From contig NC_016585.1 of the NCBI RefSeq assembly GCF_000283655.1, forward strand, positions 191,001 through 255,000: a DNA stretch of 64,000 bases. The letters are read 5' to 3'. The notes below the pieces were generated by a model that was given only the letters and a program-made list of their open reading frames with translations, was not told the DNA's origin and did no database searches. Below, piece after piece: positions 45,400 through 54,016 of this stretch. Each line of letters starts with the position of its first letter. Positions within the stretch are counted from its first letter, which is position 1. The position numbers and the translations under genes are program-made. This DNA is from Azospirillum lipoferum 4B (lineage in GTDB: Bacteria > Pseudomonadota > Alphaproteobacteria > Azospirillales > Azospirillaceae).

Positions 45400-45767
45400 G
45401 CACCGAACACAAGATCGTCGACCTCGACCCCGCGGAAGCGAAGGCGCGGCTGGACCGGGGCGAGGCCGTCCTCGTCGATGTCCGCGAGCCCTACGAATAT
45501 GGCGCGGAGCGCATTCCCGGCGCGCTGCTCTATCCGCTGGTCACCTTCGATCCGAAGGCGTTCCCGGCCATGTGGGGCGACCGGATGGTGATCCTGCAAT
45601 GCGGCACCGGCCGCCGTTCCGGCATGGCCGCGCAACGCATGATCGAGGCCGGTGCCGGCACGGTCCATCACGTCAAGGGCGGGCTGAATGCCTGGAAGGA
45701 GGCGAAGCTGCCCATCCTCGGCCTCAACCCCACCACCGGCGTGATCGAGCCGAAGTCCTACGGCTGA
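45396..45767 (+). CDS. Rhodanese-like sulfurtransferase
   Basis: The 123-residue single-domain rhodanese has LVDVREPYEYGAERIPGA and the active-site loop CGTGRRSG (C69). It should carry sulfane sulfur as a persulfide in the cytosol. The start overlaps the RND pump stop by four bases, so it is made together with the pump. Sulfide:quinone oxidoreductase, DUF2892 and CxxC proteins nearby support a role in handling sulfane sulfur. Confidence 0.88.
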   Translation: MSTEHKIVDLDPAEAKARLDRGEAVLVDVREPYEYGAERIPGALLYPLVTFDPKAFPAMWGDRMVILQCGTGRRSGMAAQRMIEAGAGTVHHVKGGLNAWKEAKLPILGLNPTTGVIEPKSYG

Positions 45768-45804
45768 CCGCCTCCGCCTGCCGCCCGCCGCCCGCCGTTC
45801 GGGG

Positions 45805-46752
45805 TCAATCCCCCGCGGCGGGCGTTCCGAGCGAGGTGAGATACTGTTCCTCCCACTGGCGGCAGGCATCCAGCTCGCCGAACAGCCATTGGCGGAACAA
45901 CCGGATCTTCGGCAGGTCGGCGGTCGATTTCAGCGTGACGAAGCCATGCCCCTGCGCCCGCAGGCCGCGGGTGGGGAAGGGGACGACCAGCTGCCCGGAC
46001 TGAAGCTCCTGCCGGGCGAGCAGAAGACTGTCCAGGCACACCCCCATGCCGTTCACCGCGGCGTTGATCGCCATGAAGGAGCGGTCGAAACGCAGGCCGC
46101 GGTCCATGTCCAGCTGCACGCCGCGGTGCCGGCGCGCCCAGTCGCGCCAGCCGACGATGTTGACCTCCGAATGGATCAGGATGTGGCGGCTGAGATCCTT
46201 CGGCTCGCGGATCGGGACCAGCCCGTCCGCCAGCGCGGGCGAACACATCGGCACGATGATGTCTTCCGGGAACTGCTCCAGCATGCAGCCGGCCGGCGGC
46301 GGGCCGGGGTTGTAGCGGATGTCCACGTCCACCGCGCCCGCCGTCAGGTCGATGGGCGAGACCGAGGCCTGAAGCCGGATGTCGATGGCCGGGTGCAGCG
46401 CCTTCACCCGGTTCAGCCGCGGCATCAGCCATTGGGTGGCGAAGCTGGGCATCGAGCGGACGGTGAGAATCTCTGTTCCGCTGCCGGACGTGGTGACGTT
46501 GCGGATGGCGGTCTCCATCCGGGCGAAGGCGCCGACGATCTCGGTGGCGAAGCTGCGCCCGGCATCGGTCAGCGCAACCGACCGGTGCACCCGATGAAAC
46601 AGCGGCAAGCCAAGCTGTTCCTCCAGGATTTTCACCTGATGGCTGATCGCCGACGGCGTCAGTCCGAGATCCTCCGCCGCAGTCGCGAAGGAACCGAGCC
46701 GCGCAGCAGCCTCGAACGCCTGCAAAGCCTTGATCGAGACCCGTTTCCGCAT
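45805..46752 (-). CDS. LysR-family transcriptional regulator (GcvA-like)
   Basis: The 315-residue protein has an N-terminal helix-turn-helix (SIKALQAFEAAARLGSFATAAEDLGLTPSAISHQVKILEEQLG) and a substrate-binding domain of normal length. The GcvA-type signature VDVDIRYNPG is present. I chose the ATG at 46752; a TTG at 46782 is possible. It diverges from the dehydrogenase-transketolase-TRAP operon and probably activates it in response to the substrate or an intermediate. Confidence 0.87.
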   Translation of the reverse strand: MRKRVSIKALQAFEAAARLGSFATAAEDLGLTPSAISHQVKILEEQLGLPLFHRVHRSVALTDAGRSFATEIVGAFARMETAIRNVTTSGSGTEILTVRSMPSFATQWLMPRLNRVKALHPAIDIRLQASVSPIDLTAGAVDVDIRYNPGPPPAGCMLEQFPEDIIVPMCSPALADGLVPIREPKDLSRHILIHSEVNIVGWRDWARRHRGVQLDMDRGLRFDRSFMAINAAVNGMGVCLDSLLLARQELQSGQLVVPFPTRGLRAQGHGFVTLKSTADLPKIRLFRQWLFGELDACRQWEEQYLTSLGTPAAGD

Positions 46753-46834
46753 CGCGCCATTTAGATGAATTCTGCTCAACAATGAGCGATCTTATTCGTT
46801 TGTCGAATTCATCTCAAGACCATAGGATCACCTC

Positions 46835-46859
46835 AATCATCGGCTGAACGAATCATCGG
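46835..46859. promoter_or_regulatory. Direct repeat in the LysR divergent promoter region
   Basis: AATCATCGG occurs at 46835-46843 and again at 46851-46859, starting 16 bases apart, in the gap between the LysR gene and the dehydrogenase gene. The spacing of about one and a half helix turns could fit LysR contacts. The evidence is weak. Confidence 0.35.
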
Positions 46860-46960
46860 TCGGCCGCAGCGAAATCACCACAACCGAGCGAAACCGACGC
46901 TCCGCCCGCGGCATGACTTTGGCCGCCACGGCGGAGCCTGCTTCGACAAAGGGAGCGAGC

Positions 46961-47710
46961 ATGCTGCTGTCAAACAAGGTCTGCGTGATCACCGGCGCCG
47001 CGTCGCGCCGCGGCATCGGCCGGGCGACCGCGAGGCTTTTCGCGCTGCATGGCGGGCGCGCGATCATCCTGGACCTCGACGGCGCCCAGGCGGCCGAAGC
47101 CGCCGCCGAACTGGGCGAGGCTCATCGCGGCTACGCCTGCGACGTGACCGACCGCGACGCCTGCTTCGCCGCCGCGACCCGCGTGGTCGAGGAGTTCGGC
47201 CGCATCGACGTGCTGGTCAACAATGCCGGCATCACCCAGCCGCTGAAGTTCATGGAGATCGGCCCGAAGAACTACGAGGCGGTGACCGACGTCAGCCTGC
47301 GCGGGACGCTCTACATGAGCCAGGCGGTCGTCCCCCACATGCGGGAGCGCAAGTCCGGCTCCATCGTCTGCATCTCGTCGGTGTCGGCGCAGCGCGGCGG
47401 CGGCATCTTCGGCGGCCCGCACTACAGCGCGGCCAAGGCCGGCGTGCTGGGCCTCGCCAAGGCGATGGCGCGCGAACTGGGGCCGGACAATGTCCGCGTC
47501 AATTCGGTGACGCCGGGCCTGATCCAGACCGACATCACCGGCGGCAAGCTGACCGACGAGCTGCGGGCGGAAATCCTGAAGGGCATCCCGCTGAACCGCC
47601 TGGGCGACGCCGAGGATGTGGCCCGCTCCTGCCTGTTCCTGGCGTCGGAGCTGTCCTCCTACATCACCGGCGCCACGCTCGACGTCAACGGCGGCATGCT
47701 GATCCACTGA
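46961..47710 (+). CDS. SDR-family oxidoreductase
   Basis: The 249-residue classical short-chain dehydrogenase has the cofactor motif TGAASRRGIGRATA, NNAG in VLVNNAGIT, and the catalytic Ser-Tyr-Lys in ISSVSAQ...HYSAAKAG. LDL after the second strand (IILDLDGA) suggests NAD rather than NADP. A very good AAGGGAGC site precedes the ATG at 46961; the frame is open to 46913. It is the first gene of an operon with split transketolase and TRAP genes, so it probably oxidises a sugar or polyol to the transketolase substrate. Confidence 0.85.
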   Translation: MLLSNKVCVITGAASRRGIGRATARLFALHGGRAIILDLDGAQAAEAAAELGEAHRGYACDVTDRDACFAAATRVVEEFGRIDVLVNNAGITQPLKFMEIGPKNYEAVTDVSLRGTLYMSQAVVPHMRERKSGSIVCISSVSAQRGGGIFGGPHYSAAKAGVLGLAKAMARELGPDNVRVNSVTPGLIQTDITGGKLTDELRAEILKGIPLNRLGDAEDVARSCLFLASELSSYITGATLDVNGGMLIH

Positions 47711-47735
47711 TCCCGAAATGCTGGAGACACCTTCC

Positions 47736-48593
47736 GTGGACACCGCACTCGACACCACCCCGCTGGGGCACAATGTGCCGCTGGCCGAACGCGCCTACCG
47801 CATCCGCCGCAACGCCCTGCTGATGGGCGAGGTGCAGGGGCAGGGCTATATCGGTCAGGCCCTCGACATCGCCGACGTTCTGGCGGTCTCCTATTTCCAC
47901 GCCATGAAATTCCGGCCCGAGGACCCGCATTGGGAGGAGCGCGACCGCTTCCTGCTGTCCAACGGCCATTACGCCATCGCGCTCTACGCAGCCTTGATCG
48001 AGGCCGGCATCGTCCCGGCGGAAGAGCTGGAGACCTACGGCAGCGACGACAGCCGCCTGCCGATGTCGGGCATGGCCAGCTACACGCCGGGCATGGAGAT
48101 GTCGGGCGGCTCGCTCGGCCTCGGCCTCAGCATCGCGGTCGGCATCGGGCTGGGGCTGAAGCGCAAGAACTCGGCGAGCCGCGTCTACACCCTGTTCTCC
48201 GACGGCGAGCTGGACGAGGGGTCGGTGTGGGAAGCCATCATGTCGGCCGCCCACTACAAGCTCGACAACCTGATCGCCATCGTCGACGTCAACAACCAGC
48301 AGGCCGACGGCCCCTCCACCCAGGTGATGGCGTTCGAGCCGCTGGTGGACAAGCTGGAGGCCTTCGGCTGGTTCGTCCAGCGGGTGGACGGCAACGATAT
48401 GGACGCGGTGGTCGCCGCCTTCGACGCCGCCAAGTCGCACCCCGAGGCCAAGCCGCGGATGATCGTCTGCGACACCAAGATGGGCAAGGGCGTGCCCTTC
48501 CTCGAAGCCCGCGAAAAGAACCACTTCATCCGCGTCGACGCGCACGAATGGCAGCTGGCGCTCGATGCGCTCGACGCCGGGAGGACCGCATGA
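47736..48593 (+). CDS. Transketolase, N-terminal (thiamine diphosphate-binding) subunit
   Basis: This ~285-residue protein carries the thiamine diphosphate-binding half of a transketolase: LSNGHYAIALYAAL, GGSLGLGLSIAVGIGLGLK and SDGELDEGSVWEA...VDVNNQQ. I chose the GTG at 47736 because GGAGA lies eight bases upstream; an ATG at 47718 has no such site. The C-terminal subunit follows in a four-base overlap. Split transketolases are common in sugar and sugar-acid catabolic operons, and this pair is probably dedicated to the operon's substrate rather than to the pentose phosphate cycle. Confidence 0.87.
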   Translation: MDTALDTTPLGHNVPLAERAYRIRRNALLMGEVQGQGYIGQALDIADVLAVSYFHAMKFRPEDPHWEERDRFLLSNGHYAIALYAALIEAGIVPAEELETYGSDDSRLPMSGMASYTPGMEMSGGSLGLGLSIAVGIGLGLKRKNSASRVYTLFSDGELDEGSVWEAIMSAAHYKLDNLIAIVDVNNQQADGPSTQVMAFEPLVDKLEAFGWFVQRVDGNDMDAVVAAFDAAKSHPEAKPRMIVCDTKMGKGVPFLEAREKNHFIRVDAHEWQLALDALDAGRTA

Positions 48594-49594
48594 GCACCGT
48601 TGCGAACACCACCGCAAAGCCGCGCCTGAAGACCTCCGCCATGATCGCCTCGATCGCGGCGGAAGGGCAGCGGACCAAACCGGCGCCCTTCGGCCATACG
48701 CTGGTCGAGCTGGCGAAGCAGCGGCCGGAGATCGTCGGCATGACCGCCGATCTCGCCAAATACACCGATCTGCACATCTTCGCCCAGGCCTATCCCGACC
48801 GCTTCTATCAGATGGGGATGGCGGAACAGCTGCTGATGGGGGCGGCGTCGGGCATGGCGCATGAGGGCATGATGCCCTTCGTCACCACCTACGCCGTCTT
48901 CGCCTCGCGCCGGGCCTATGACTTCGTCCACCAGACGATTGCGGAGGAGAACCGCAACGTCAAGATCGCCTGCGCCCTGCCGGGCCTGACCTCCGGCTAC
49001 GGCCCCAGCCATCAGGCGGCCGAGGATCTGGCGCTGTTCCGCGCCATGCCGAACATGGTGGTGATCGATCCCTGCGACGCGCACGAGATCGAGCAGGTGG
49101 TGCCGGCGATGGCCGCGCATAACGGCCCGGTCTATATGCGGCTGCTGCGCGGCAACGTTCCGCTGGTGCTGGACGAGTACGACTACACATTCGAACTCGG
49201 CAAGGCCAAGCTGCTGCGCGACGGCGCCGACGTGCTGGTCATCTCGTCCGGCATCATGACGATGCGGGCGCTGGAGGTGGCGCAGCGGCTGGAGGCCGAC
49301 AAGGTCGGCGTCGCCGTGCTGCACGTCCCCACCATCAAGCCGCTCGACACCGAGACCATCCTGCGTGAAGCCGGGCGCACCGGCCGCATGGTGGTGGTGG
49401 CGGAGAACCACACCGTCATCGGCGGGCTGGGCGAGGCGGTGGCCGGCACCCTGCTGCGCGGCGGCGTCGCCCCGGTCTTCCGCCAGATCGGCCTGCCCGA
49501 CGAGTTCCTGAGGGCCGGCGCCCTGCCGACCCTGCACGACCTCTACGGCATCTCCACCGACGCCATGGCGGCCAGCATCAAGGGCTGGCTCTGA
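48590..49594 (+). CDS. Transketolase, C-terminal subunit
   Basis: This 334-residue protein is the pyrimidine-binding and C-terminal half: MGMAEQLLMGAASGMAHEGMMPFVTTYAVFASRRAYD with the conserved Glu, LTSGYGPSHQAAEDLALFRAMPNM, and the final domain VLHVPTIKPLD...VVVAENHTVIGGLGEAV. It forms the active enzyme with the preceding subunit. The next gene, 56 bases on, is the TRAP binding protein, so transport and metabolism are in one operon. Confidence 0.88.
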   Translation: MSTVANTTAKPRLKTSAMIASIAAEGQRTKPAPFGHTLVELAKQRPEIVGMTADLAKYTDLHIFAQAYPDRFYQMGMAEQLLMGAASGMAHEGMMPFVTTYAVFASRRAYDFVHQTIAEENRNVKIACALPGLTSGYGPSHQAAEDLALFRAMPNMVVIDPCDAHEIEQVVPAMAAHNGPVYMRLLRGNVPLVLDEYDYTFELGKAKLLRDGADVLVISSGIMTMRALEVAQRLEADKVGVAVLHVPTIKPLDTETILREAGRTGRMVVVAENHTVIGGLGEAVAGTLLRGGVAPVFRQIGLPDEFLRAGALPTLHDLYGISTDAMAASIKGWL

Positions 49595-49650
49595 GACAAG
49601 CGTTCAGCCGACCCGATCAACCAACAAACGTCCATAGGGAGAGGAATCCG

Positions 49651-50634
49651 ATGAAGAAGCTGCTCTTGTCGCTGATGGTGGGCACCGCCCTGGTCGCGTC
49701 GCCCGCCGCCTGGGCCCAGCAGGTCCTGCGTCTGGCCCACAACGCGGCCCCCGGCAACCCGAAGGCGGAAGCCTCGCTGAAGTTCGCGGAACTCGTCGCC
49801 CAGAAGACGCAGGGCCGGGTGAAGATCGAGGTCGGCGGCAGCGCCCAGTATGGCGACGACGTCGAGGCGCTGACCAGCATGCGCCTGGGCACGCTGGCCT
49901 TCAGCGCCAACTCGCAGGGGACCACCTCGGGCGTCGTGCCGGAATATGCCGTGCTGGGCCTGCCCTTCCTGTTCCAGTCGCTGCCGCAGGCCTGGAAGGT
50001 GCTGGACGGCCCGGTGGCGAAGAAGCTGGACGACGCGTCGAAGACCAAGGGTCTGGTGCTGCTGGCGATGTGGGACAACGGCATCCGCCAGGTTTCCAAC
50101 AACACCCGCCCGATCACCAAGCCGGAGGATCTGGCCGGCATCAAGATCCGCACGCCGCCGGATCCGATGACCGTCGACATCTTCAAGGCTCTGGGCGCCA
50201 ACCCGACGCCGCTGGCCTTCTCCGAACTCTACATCGCGCTCCAGCAGGGCGTGGTGGACGGGCAGGAGAATCCGCTGACCAACATCCATTCTTCCAAGCT
50301 GTTCGAGGTGCAGAAATACATCTCGCTGACCGGCCACAAGTATGAGGCGACCCCGCTGCTGGCCAGCAAAATGGTGTTCGACACCTTCTCGAAGGCCGAT
50401 CAGCAGGCGGTGCTGGAGGCGGCGGCGGAAGCCGGCAAGCTGAACCGCGAGATGTCGGCCAAGGCCGACAAGGAATTGCGGTCGAAGATGGAGGACGCGG
50501 GCGTGAAGTTCAACACGGTGGATCCGGCGCCCTTCGTCGCCAAGACCAAGTCGGTCTACGACAAGTGGGAGAAGCAGTTCCCCGAGCTGGTGGCGCTGGT
50601 CCGCAAGGAAGCTGCGGCCGGGGCGGCGCCGTGA
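49651..50634 (+). CDS. dctP: TRAP transporter substrate-binding protein (DctP family)
   Basis: The 327-residue periplasmic protein has a Sec signal peptide (about residues 1-23, ending AWAQ). The DctP fold includes the conserved Arg in LAGIKIRTPPDPM and VVDGQENPLTNI. It delivers an organic acid or sugar acid to the membrane subunits. GGGAGAGG precedes the start. The stop overlaps the next start by one base. The ligand is probably a sugar acid or deoxy-sugar derivative, judging from the transketolase and dehydrogenases beside it. Confidence 0.88.
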   Translation: MKKLLLSLMVGTALVASPAAWAQQVLRLAHNAAPGNPKAEASLKFAELVAQKTQGRVKIEVGGSAQYGDDVEALTSMRLGTLAFSANSQGTTSGVVPEYAVLGLPFLFQSLPQAWKVLDGPVAKKLDDASKTKGLVLLAMWDNGIRQVSNNTRPITKPEDLAGIKIRTPPDPMTVDIFKALGANPTPLAFSELYIALQQGVVDGQENPLTNIHSSKLFEVQKYISLTGHKYEATPLLASKMVFDTFSKADQQAVLEAAAEAGKLNREMSAKADKELRSKMEDAGVKFNTVDPAPFVAKTKSVYDKWEKQFPELVALVRKEAAAGAAP

Positions 50635-51194
50635 TGACGGTTTCCCACGAGCGGGAGCATGAGGTGGCGGGACTTCCCGCCACCCTTCTCCAGGCGGCGG
50701 ACGGCGCGATTTCCGCCAGCGCCGCGGCCGTGGCGATCCTGTCCCTGGTCGTGCTGTTCCTGTCGCTGGGGGCCGAGGTCGTGGTCCGCTATCTGACCAC
50801 CCAGGGCATGGGCTGGCCGTCGGAGCTGCCGAACCTGCTGTTCCCCTGGCTGGTGATGGGCGGTGTGGTGCTGGCGGCACAGAAGGGCGCGCACATCTCG
50901 GTCACGCTGCTGCTGGACATGCTTCCGCGCACCGCGGCGCGGTCGCTGCTGCTGGCGATGCAGGTGGTGGTGGCAGCGACCTTCTTTTATCTCGCCTATA
51001 TCGGCCTCGCCGTCATCGAGATCACCGGCAGCGAGGTCTATCCGGTGACGGGCGTCAGCGCCCGCTGGGCCTACCTGTCGCTGATCGCCGGCTTCGTCGG
51101 GGTCGGGCTGACCGCCGTCACCACCTTCCTGCGCCTTCTGATCGCCGAGGATCCGCGGTCCGTCCGCGCCCATGTGTCGGAGGAAGAGCTATGA
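50634..51194 (+). CDS. dctQ: TRAP transporter small membrane subunit (DctQ family)
   Basis: The 186-residue protein has four membrane segments and the DctQ motif WPSELPNLLFPWLVMGGVVLAAQKGAHISVTLL. It couples the binding protein to the large subunit. It starts one base inside the dctP stop and ends in an ATGA overlap with dctM. Confidence 0.87.
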   Translation: MTVSHEREHEVAGLPATLLQAADGAISASAAAVAILSLVVLFLSLGAEVVVRYLTTQGMGWPSELPNLLFPWLVMGGVVLAAQKGAHISVTLLLDMLPRTAARSLLLAMQVVVAATFFYLAYIGLAVIEITGSEVYPVTGVSARWAYLSLIAGFVGVGLTAVTTFLRLLIAEDPRSVRAHVSEEEL

Positions 51195-52450
51195 CCGTCG
51201 TGATGGTCGCCGTTTTCGCCCTTCTCCTGCTGCTCTCCTTTCCAGTCGGCTATGCGCTGGTCATCAGTTCCGGTGCCGCCGTGATGACGATGGGCTCCGT
51301 TCCCACCGTCATCTCCGTCATCAAGCTGTTCCAGCCGACCCAGAGCTTCCCGCTGCTGGCGATCCCCTTCTTCATCCTGTCCGGCGCGCTGATGATGAGC
51401 GGCACGCTGGGCCAGAAGCTGGTGCGCTTCGCCGCCGCGCTGGTCGGGCGCTATCCCGGCGGACTGGCGCAGGTCACCGTCGTCGGCTCCACCATCTTCG
51501 GCGGCGTGTCCGGCTCCGCCGTGGCCGAGGCGTCGGCGCTGGGCTCCATGCTGATCCCCTGGCAGAAGCGCGAGGGCTATCCCGCCGCCTTCGGCGCCGC
51601 GGCAACCGCCTCCTCGTCGGTGATCGCCGGGCTGATCCCGCCCTCGATCCCGCTGATCCTCTATGCGGCGGTGTCGAACGCCTCCATCGCCTCGCTGTTC
51701 CTCGCCGGCATCCTGCCGGGCCTGATGCTGGCCGGCGGCATGATGATCGTCTGCTATGTCAGCGGCCGCATGCGCAACTTCCCCCTGCTGAAGAGCGAGG
51801 GCGGGCTGCGGGCGCTGGGGACCGCCACCGTCGCGGCGCTGCCGGCGCTGCTGATGCCGGCCTTCATCCTGGTGCTGCTGCGCTTCGGCATCGCCACCCC
51901 GACCGAGGTCAGCGTCATCGCCGTCGCCTATGCCCTGCTGGTGAGCATCCTGATCTACCGCGACCTGACGGTGAAGCGCATCTACGCCGCGCTGATGGGA
52001 ACGGTCGTGACCACGGGCGTGGTCATGCTGGTCATCGCCGCCTCCAACCTCGTCGGCTATGTGCTGATCACCGAAGCCATCCCGAACGCGGTCGCCGGTT
52101 ATGCGGAAAGCGTGCTGAAGGAGCCGTGGCTGATCATCCTGGCGATGAACCTGATCATGCTGGTGGTCGGCATGTTCCTCGACCTGCCGGCGGCGATCCT
52201 GCTGCTGGGCCCCACCTTCGTCGCGGTCGGCAGCGCCATCGGCATGGACACGATCCAGCTCGGCATCATGATGGCGGTCAATCTCAGCATCGGCCTGTTC
52301 ACTCCGCCCATCGGTACCACCCTGTTCATCTCCGCCGCCATCTCCCGCGAGCCCATCGGCGCCATCGTGCGCGAGCTGTGGCCCTTCTATCTGGTGGCGC
52401 TGATCGTGCTGGGGCTGGTGTCCTACGTGCCGGCGACGATCCTGTACTGA
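51191..52450 (+). CDS. dctM: TRAP transporter large membrane subunit (DctM family)
   Basis: The 419-residue protein has about 12 membrane segments with the family motifs IPFFILSGALMMSG, GGVSGSAVAEASALGSMLIP, ASSSVIAGLIPPSIPLILYA and NLSIGLFTPPIGTTLF. It is the Na+-driven transport channel of the TRAP system. The length and motifs are complete. Confidence 0.9.
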   Translation: MTVVMVAVFALLLLLSFPVGYALVISSGAAVMTMGSVPTVISVIKLFQPTQSFPLLAIPFFILSGALMMSGTLGQKLVRFAAALVGRYPGGLAQVTVVGSTIFGGVSGSAVAEASALGSMLIPWQKREGYPAAFGAAATASSSVIAGLIPPSIPLILYAAVSNASIASLFLAGILPGLMLAGGMMIVCYVSGRMRNFPLLKSEGGLRALGTATVAALPALLMPAFILVLLRFGIATPTEVSVIAVAYALLVSILIYRDLTVKRIYAALMGTVVTTGVVMLVIAASNLVGYVLITEAIPNAVAGYAESVLKEPWLIILAMNLIMLVVGMFLDLPAAILLLGPTFVAVGSAIGMDTIQLGIMMAVNLSIGLFTPPIGTTLFISAAISREPIGAIVRELWPFYLVALIVLGLVSYVPATILY

Positions 52451-52496
52451 GCCGGCCGTACCTCCATCCAAGGCCCATTCCAAGGACATTCAAGCG

Positions 52497-53384
52497 ATGA
52501 CGACAGTCGGTTTCATCGGCCTCGGCTCCATGGGCATGCCCATGGCCCGCAATCTGCTGGCGAAGGGCTTCCGGGTCCGGGGCTTCGACATGCGGGCCGA
52601 AAGCGTGCAGGCGCTGGAGAGCGTGGGCGGGACCAGCGCCTCCAGCGCCGCCGGGGCCGCGGCGGGGGCGGACGCGCTGGTGCTGATGGTGGTCAATGCC
52701 GCCCAGGCCGACGCCGCCCTCTTCGCCGACGGCGCGCTGGAGGCCCTGCCGGCCGGCGCGGCGGTGATCCTGATGGCGACCTGTCCGCCGGGCGCAGTCG
52801 CCGCCCTGGCGCAGCGGGTGGAGGCGGCCGGGCGCCGCTTCGTCGATGCCCCCGTCTCCGGCGGGGTGGTGGGTGCGGTCGCCGGCACGCTGTCGATCAT
52901 GGCGGCGGCTCCGGCGGAGACGGTGCAGCGGGTGCGCCCGGTCCTGGCCGCCATGGGCGACAAGGTGTTCCACGTCGGCGAAAGGCCGGGGCAGGGTGCC
53001 ACGGTGAAGACCGTCAACCAGCTGCTGTGCGGTGTCCACATCGCCGTGGTGGCGGAGGCCTTCGCGCTGGCCGCCAAGGTCGGCGTCGATCTGAAGGTCC
53101 TGCTGGAAATCATGAGCGGGTCGGCGGCATCGAGCTGGATGCTGAAGGACCGCGGGCCCCGCATGCTGGAGGCGGAGCCCGGCATCACCAGCGCCGTCGA
53201 CATCTTCGTCAAGGATCTCGGCATCGTGCTGGAGGCCGGGCGCGACGCCAAGGCAGCCCTGCCGCTGGCCGCCGTCGCCCATCAGATGTTCCTGGCGACC
53301 TCCGGCCGCGGCGAAGGGTCGATGGACGACAGCCAGGTGATCCGCAGCTACCACGCGGTCAACGGCACGCCCTTGCCGCGCTGA
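52497..53384 (+). CDS. 3-hydroxyisobutyrate dehydrogenase-family enzyme (threonate dehydrogenase-like)
   Basis: The 295-residue beta-hydroxyacid dehydrogenase has GFIGLGSMGMPMARNLL, the substrate-binding DAPVSGGVVGA, the catalytic Lys in GQGATVKTVNQLL, and the C-terminal helical domain with FVKDLGIVLEAG. The stretch VKTVNQLLCGVHIAVVAEA resembles the threonate dehydrogenase LtnD subgroup more than MmsB or GarR. It would oxidise a hydroxy acid with NAD+. It closes the rightward operon and is convergent with the leuD-like gene. An exact substrate cannot be read from the sequence. Confidence 0.8.
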   Translation: MTTVGFIGLGSMGMPMARNLLAKGFRVRGFDMRAESVQALESVGGTSASSAAGAAAGADALVLMVVNAAQADAALFADGALEALPAGAAVILMATCPPGAVAALAQRVEAAGRRFVDAPVSGGVVGAVAGTLSIMAAAPAETVQRVRPVLAAMGDKVFHVGERPGQGATVKTVNQLLCGVHIAVVAEAFALAAKVGVDLKVLLEIMSGSAASSWMLKDRGPRMLEAEPGITSAVDIFVKDLGIVLEAGRDAKAALPLAAVAHQMFLATSGRGEGSMDDSQVIRSYHAVNGTPLPR

Positions 53385-53406
53385 GACTGAGGTCCGGGAG
53401 CCCTTC

Positions 53407-54015
53407 TCAGGCCCCCGGCACCACCCCCGGCACCACCCACGGCCGGGCCTGGGCGTCCGACCGGTCGAAGGCGTCGATGGCATCCTGATGGCGCAGGGTC
53501 AGCGCCACGTCATCCAGGCCCTCGACAAGGCATTCCTTCTTGAAGGGGTCGATGGCGAAGGACAGCGCCCGCCGGTCCGGGCCAGTCAAGGTCTGGGCCG
53601 GCAGATCGACCGTGACGACGGCACCCGGTTTCTCCTGAAGCTGGCGGCGCAGCGTCGCCACCGCATCCTCCGGCAGGGTGATGGTCAGCAGGCCGTTCTT
53701 GGCGGCGTTTGCGGCGAAGATGTCGCCGAAGCTGGGCGCGACGACGCAGCGGAAGCCGCCATCCACCAGTGCATAGACCGCCCCCTCCCGCGAGGAGCCG
53801 CAGCCGAAATTGCGGTCGCTCACCAGGACGCGCGCACCGGCATAGGCCGGGTCGTCGAGCGGGAAGCCCGGCTTGCGCTCGTCATGGAACAGGAAGTTGC
53901 CGTAGCCGGCGCTGCGCGGCTTCTTCAGGAAGCGGGCGGGCAGAAGCTGGTCGGTGTCGATGTTGGCGATGTCGAGCGGCACCGCCAGCGCGGTCAGCGT
54001 GACGAAGGGGTCCAT
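53407..54015 (-). CDS. leuD: Isopropylmalate isomerase small subunit-like protein (LeuD family)
   Basis: The 202-residue protein has NIDTDQLLPARFLKK, GYGNFLFHDER, NFGCGSSREGAVYAL and SFGDIFAANAAKNGLL, the swivelling-domain motifs of LeuD. I chose the ATG at 54015 because the domain begins there; the frame is open to 54057. It is the last gene of the long leftward operon. Because its neighbours are catabolic, it may serve a hydratase or isomerase other than leucine biosynthesis, as do other LeuCD-family enzymes such as dimethylmaleate or citraconate hydratases. Confidence 0.82.
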   Translation of the reverse strand: MDPFVTLTALAVPLDIANIDTDQLLPARFLKKPRSAGYGNFLFHDERKPGFPLDDPAYAGARVLVSDRNFGCGSSREGAVYALVDGGFRCVVAPSFGDIFAANAAKNGLLTITLPEDAVATLRRQLQEKPGAVVTVDLPAQTLTGPDRRALSFAIDPFKKECLVEGLDDVALTLRHQDAIDAFDRSDAQARPWVVPGVVPGA

Positions 54016-54016
54016 T

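Noticed and set aside
46835-46859. Direct repeat as a firm LysR binding site
   Set aside because: Only nine bases are repeated and no clear T-N11-A dyad is centred there, so it is listed only with low confidence.
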